Made by a program: the position numbers and the translations under genes. The notes beneath the pieces were generated by a model. That model had not been told where the DNA came from. It made no database searches and saw only the letters and a list, made by a program, of their open reading frames with translations. A DNA stretch of 64,000 nucleotides from an uncultured Lachnospiraceae bacterium (GTDB lineage: Bacteria > Bacillota > Clostridia > Lachnospirales > Lachnospiraceae): contig ONNQ01000007.1 of assembly GCA_900319245.1 (NCBI GenBank), positions 1 to 64,000 of the forward strand, written 5' to 3'. Positions 61,860 through 64,000 of the stretch are shown here, one piece after another; position 1 is the first letter of the stretch; each line of letters starts with the position of its first letter.

Positions 61860-63500
61860 TTACGCGTATTTGTTAATGACATGTGTGAGTTTGGGCAGAA
61901 TCTGCATCTTGCGGGATACAAGGCCCTCATGCACACTGTGCGCCTCCCCTTCCTGATCCGGGTAGGCTTCGAAAAGCCAATTTGCCTTGTCGCCTGCACC
62001 AAACAGGATTGAACGGTTTTCCAGTGCCGATGTGATCGACAAAATACCAATGTCCGCATTCTTGTTTCTGGTCAGGAGATCCAGCGCCTGCTGCATATCC
62101 TCGGCCCTGTCTCTGTAAGGCTCTACCTGCGGCACATTGACCTTGGTCAGCATGAGCCTGACGCCCATAATGTCTTCGAACATAATGTCTCTGTTCATCA
62201 GTTCTTCCAAAGAGCCTCCCTCGTCCTCTGTCAGGGAGAAGAGTTCCTCCGAGAACTGATCCAGATCCAGTCCTGCAAGCGCAGCCAGAATATTGGCAGT
62301 CTGCACATCCTTTTCCGTGGTCGTAGGCGTCTGCAGATTCATGGTATCCGAAAGGAGTCCGCCCAGCATAAGTCCCGCCAGATTCTCTTCGATCGGCACC
62401 TGATTCTCTCTGAAAATGGTCGCGATGATGGTGCAAGTGCTGCCCACAATCTCATTTCGGAAGCTGACCGGTCTCGATGTGGAGAAATCCGTCACTCTGT
62501 GGTGATCAATAACCTCCAGCACTCTCGCCTTCTCGATGCCCTTTACCGACTGCGAGAACTCGTTGTGGTCCACAAGGATCAGCTGCTTATCATTGTAGTT
62601 TAAGACGTGATGCCGCATCAGATAGCCTACCAGCCGCTCCTTTTCGTCAACGACAGGGAACGCGCGGTACTGCGTGCGGGCCATCTTTCGTCCCGCGTCC
62701 TCCGCCAGCTCATGCACATAAAACTTCATAGGCTTCTGTGTCATCATCATGCGGACCGGCGGCGCAAAGAACAGATAACGGGACGTGTTCATCGCACCAT
62801 ACCCGGACAGGAGGACCGTGCAGTGATGCTCCTTGGCGAGCTTCAAGATGCTGTCATCCACACTCTTCTCCCAGATGATGATCAGCATACCGGCACCCTT
62901 TTCGATCAGAATCTTCTGTGCCTTCTTGTTTCCGCCCGTTATGACAATTCGATCCGTCACCTCGTAGTCTTCCAGGTTGTCCTTGTTGGTCATGGTCAAA
63001 ATACTGACCTTACCGTTGAGGTGGCGCTCCGCGTCGTCATACACAATCGTGCCGTGGATCGTCTTGGCGATATAGTCTGTCGGCGTATCCCGCAGCATAC
63101 CGTGCAGATATTTGGTATCATTGAGCGCTATTTTGGCAAGGTCCGACTTGGAGACCCATCCAATGATTCTCATATCGTCGTCAACAACCGCAAATCCCTC
63201 TCTCTTCTCCTTGTCCATCATATGAACAGATTCAAAGATCGTGGTCTCCGGCTTAATCGCAACGGGAGACGCCAGATCCACTTCGTCCAGGCGCACCTGT
63301 GCGGTCTCAAGAAGCGCCGGCTTCTCAAATCCGAAGCGGTCCAGCAGGTACCTGGACTCCTTGTTGATCCTGCCAAGTACGCAGGGAACTGCGTCGATTC
63401 CCTGCTCTCTCTTGTAAGCGGCATACGCAATCGCTGCTGCAACGGAATCCGCATGCGGATTTTTATGTCCAATTATATATACTTTATTATCCTGTGCCAT
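61860..63500 (-). CDS. Manganese-dependent inorganic pyrophosphatase with CBS-DRTGG insert
   Basis: A cytoplasmic DHH-superfamily enzyme of 546 residues that splits pyrophosphate, pulling biosynthesis forward. Core metal motifs are GHKNPHADS (near 12), VDHNE (near 315) and DHHRV (near 335), with a DHHA2 C-terminal domain. Between the first and second motifs (about 70-300) lie two CBS motifs and a DRTGG-type segment. In family II CBS-pyrophosphatases these bind AMP/ADP/Ap4A and tune activity. The length is standard for the CBS-DRTGG-containing form. The plain family II enzyme has about 310 residues. Confidence 0.93.
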   Translation of the reverse strand: MAQDNKVYIIGHKNPHADSVAAAIAYAAYKREQGIDAVPCVLGRINKESRYLLDRFGFEKPALLETAQVRLDEVDLASPVAIKPETTIFESVHMMDKEKREGFAVVDDDMRIIGWVSKSDLAKIALNDTKYLHGMLRDTPTDYIAKTIHGTIVYDDAERHLNGKVSILTMTNKDNLEDYEVTDRIVITGGNKKAQKILIEKGAGMLIIIWEKSVDDSILKLAKEHHCTVLLSGYGAMNTSRYLFFAPPVRMMMTQKPMKFYVHELAEDAGRKMARTQYRAFPVVDEKERLVGYLMRHHVLNYNDKQLILVDHNEFSQSVKGIEKARVLEVIDHHRVTDFSTSRPVSFRNEIVGSTCTIIATIFRENQVPIEENLAGLMLGGLLSDTMNLQTPTTTEKDVQTANILAALAGLDLDQFSEELFSLTEDEGGSLEELMNRDIMFEDIMGVRLMLTKVNVPQVEPYRDRAEDMQQALDLLTRNKNADIGILSITSALENRSILFGAGDKANWLFEAYPDQEGEAHSVHEGLVSRKMQILPKLTHVINKYA

Positions 63501-63737
63501 GTATTACCTCCGAATACTGTACATCCATGTTCTAATGATACCATGTTCGGTTTGTGCGTACAATCCAATCCAAGGTTCAAAATACGGACCAATTCCTAAA
63601 TGTGATCCTTTTTGCATCCCCTTTCCAATTTCGATGTGTGTAAATTTCTATTTGCCATACCATGCAACATCTTTTAAGATTAAATACAGAAAATGGATCT
63701 GGCGTAGAAAAGATCCAAGGATTGGAGGTAGTTGAAA

Positions 63738-64000
63738 ATGGAACGAGAAACTATGTGCATTCAGGCCGGATACACGCCCCAAAATGGAGAATCCAGAATG
63801 ATTCCGATCATTCAGAGTACCACTTTTAAATACGATACCAGCGAAGATATGGGCAAACTGTTCGATCTTGAAGCGGAAGGTTATTTTTATACACGTCTGC
63901 AGAATCCCACCAACGATATGGTCGCAGCCAAGATCTGCGCGCTGGAGGGCGGAACCGCCGGCATGCTGACTTCCTCCGGACAGGCTGCCAACTTCTTCAG
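63738..64000 (+). CDS. O-acetylhomoserine sulfhydrylase-type PLP enzyme, 3' end outside window
   Basis: Only the first 87 codons are in the window, running off its end. The sequence MERETMCIQAGYTPQNGESR and the block IIQSTTFKYDTSEDMGKLF match the N-terminus of the Cys/Met metabolism PLP family, with YFYTRLQNPTNDMVAAKICALEGG as the phosphate-loop region. The YTRLQNPT form and length to the ALEGG motif favour O-acetylhomoserine (thiol)-lyase, MetY, over cystathionine enzymes. GGAGG precedes the ATG by nine bases. The 230-base upstream region shows no SAM or T-box leader that I could recognise. Confidence 0.8.
   Translation, partial: MERETMCIQAGYTPQNGESRMIPIIQSTTFKYDTSEDMGKLFDLEAEGYFYTRLQNPTNDMVAAKICALEGGTAGMLTSSGQAANFF

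Noticed and set aside
63501-63737. SAM riboswitch or T-box before the MetY-like gene
   Set aside because: The 237 bases lack the S-box core and the T-box AGGGTGGNACCGCG element, and no terminator-antiterminator pair is visible.

Overview
The window reads as chromosomal core sequence from an anaerobic Firmicute of the Clostridia, most likely Lachnospiraceae. The basis is a trimeric electron-bifurcating [FeFe]-hydrogenase, a stand-alone AICAR transformylase paired with an archaeal-type IMP cyclohydrolase, DUF4364, DUF624/YesL and DUF6465 proteins, clostridial-style cell-wall-binding repeats, and sugar ABC operons without their own ATPase. This assignment comes from gene content only. No phage, plasmid, IS element, CRISPR array or rRNA was seen. 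Nearly all genes lie on the minus strand.

Layout. 1-0.9 kb: the end of a DJ-1/PfpI gene and a CBS-pair protein (plus strand), meeting a minus-strand purine operon (IMP cyclohydrolase, AICAR transformylase, HExxH protein) at a shared terminator. 3.9-5.6 kb: a secreted amidase fused to a class A beta-lactamase-like domain. 5.9 kb: an elongator tRNA-Met with a strong promoter. 6-9 kb: an AI-2E family permease and small proteins. 8.9-9.6 kb: a geneless block of degenerate repeats built on TGTGCCCAA. 9.6-11 kb: a Y-family polymerase. 11-15.2 kb: hydCBA. 15.4-24.8 kb: protein quality control (clpB, clpX, clpP, tig), the GTPase ysxC, a DUF308 membrane protein and malQ. 24.8-37.4 kb: rho, DUF4364, rarA, glgP, an RsmF-type rRNA methylase, an AlaX-type editing protein, prfB and secA. 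37.5-40.5 kb: an OhrR-like regulator and a large repeat-bearing cell-wall protein.

40.6-51.1 kb is an alpha-galactoside locus: two AraC regulators, a solute-binding lipoprotein with two permeases, a YesL pair, a GH36 alpha-galactosidase and a lipid kinase. 51.1-61.8 kb is a beta-glucoside locus: a LacI regulator divergent from a GH94 cellobiose-type phosphorylase, with one permease pair and three paralogous solute-binding lipoproteins. In both loci a strong hairpin separates the binding-protein gene from the permeases. Together with glgP and malQ, the window describes uptake of oligosaccharides and their intracellular cleavage, partly by phosphorolysis. The hydrogenase would then dispose of fermentation electrons. 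The last 4 kb hold a CBS/DRTGG-containing Mn-dependent pyrophosphatase and the start of a MetY-type sulfhydrylase gene that runs off the window.

No clearly new multi-gene defence or mobile system was found. The most unusual items are the repeat block at 9.16-9.57 kb, the amidase/beta-lactamase-like fusion, the small gluzincin-like protein behind the purine genes, and the three-binding-protein ABC operon.
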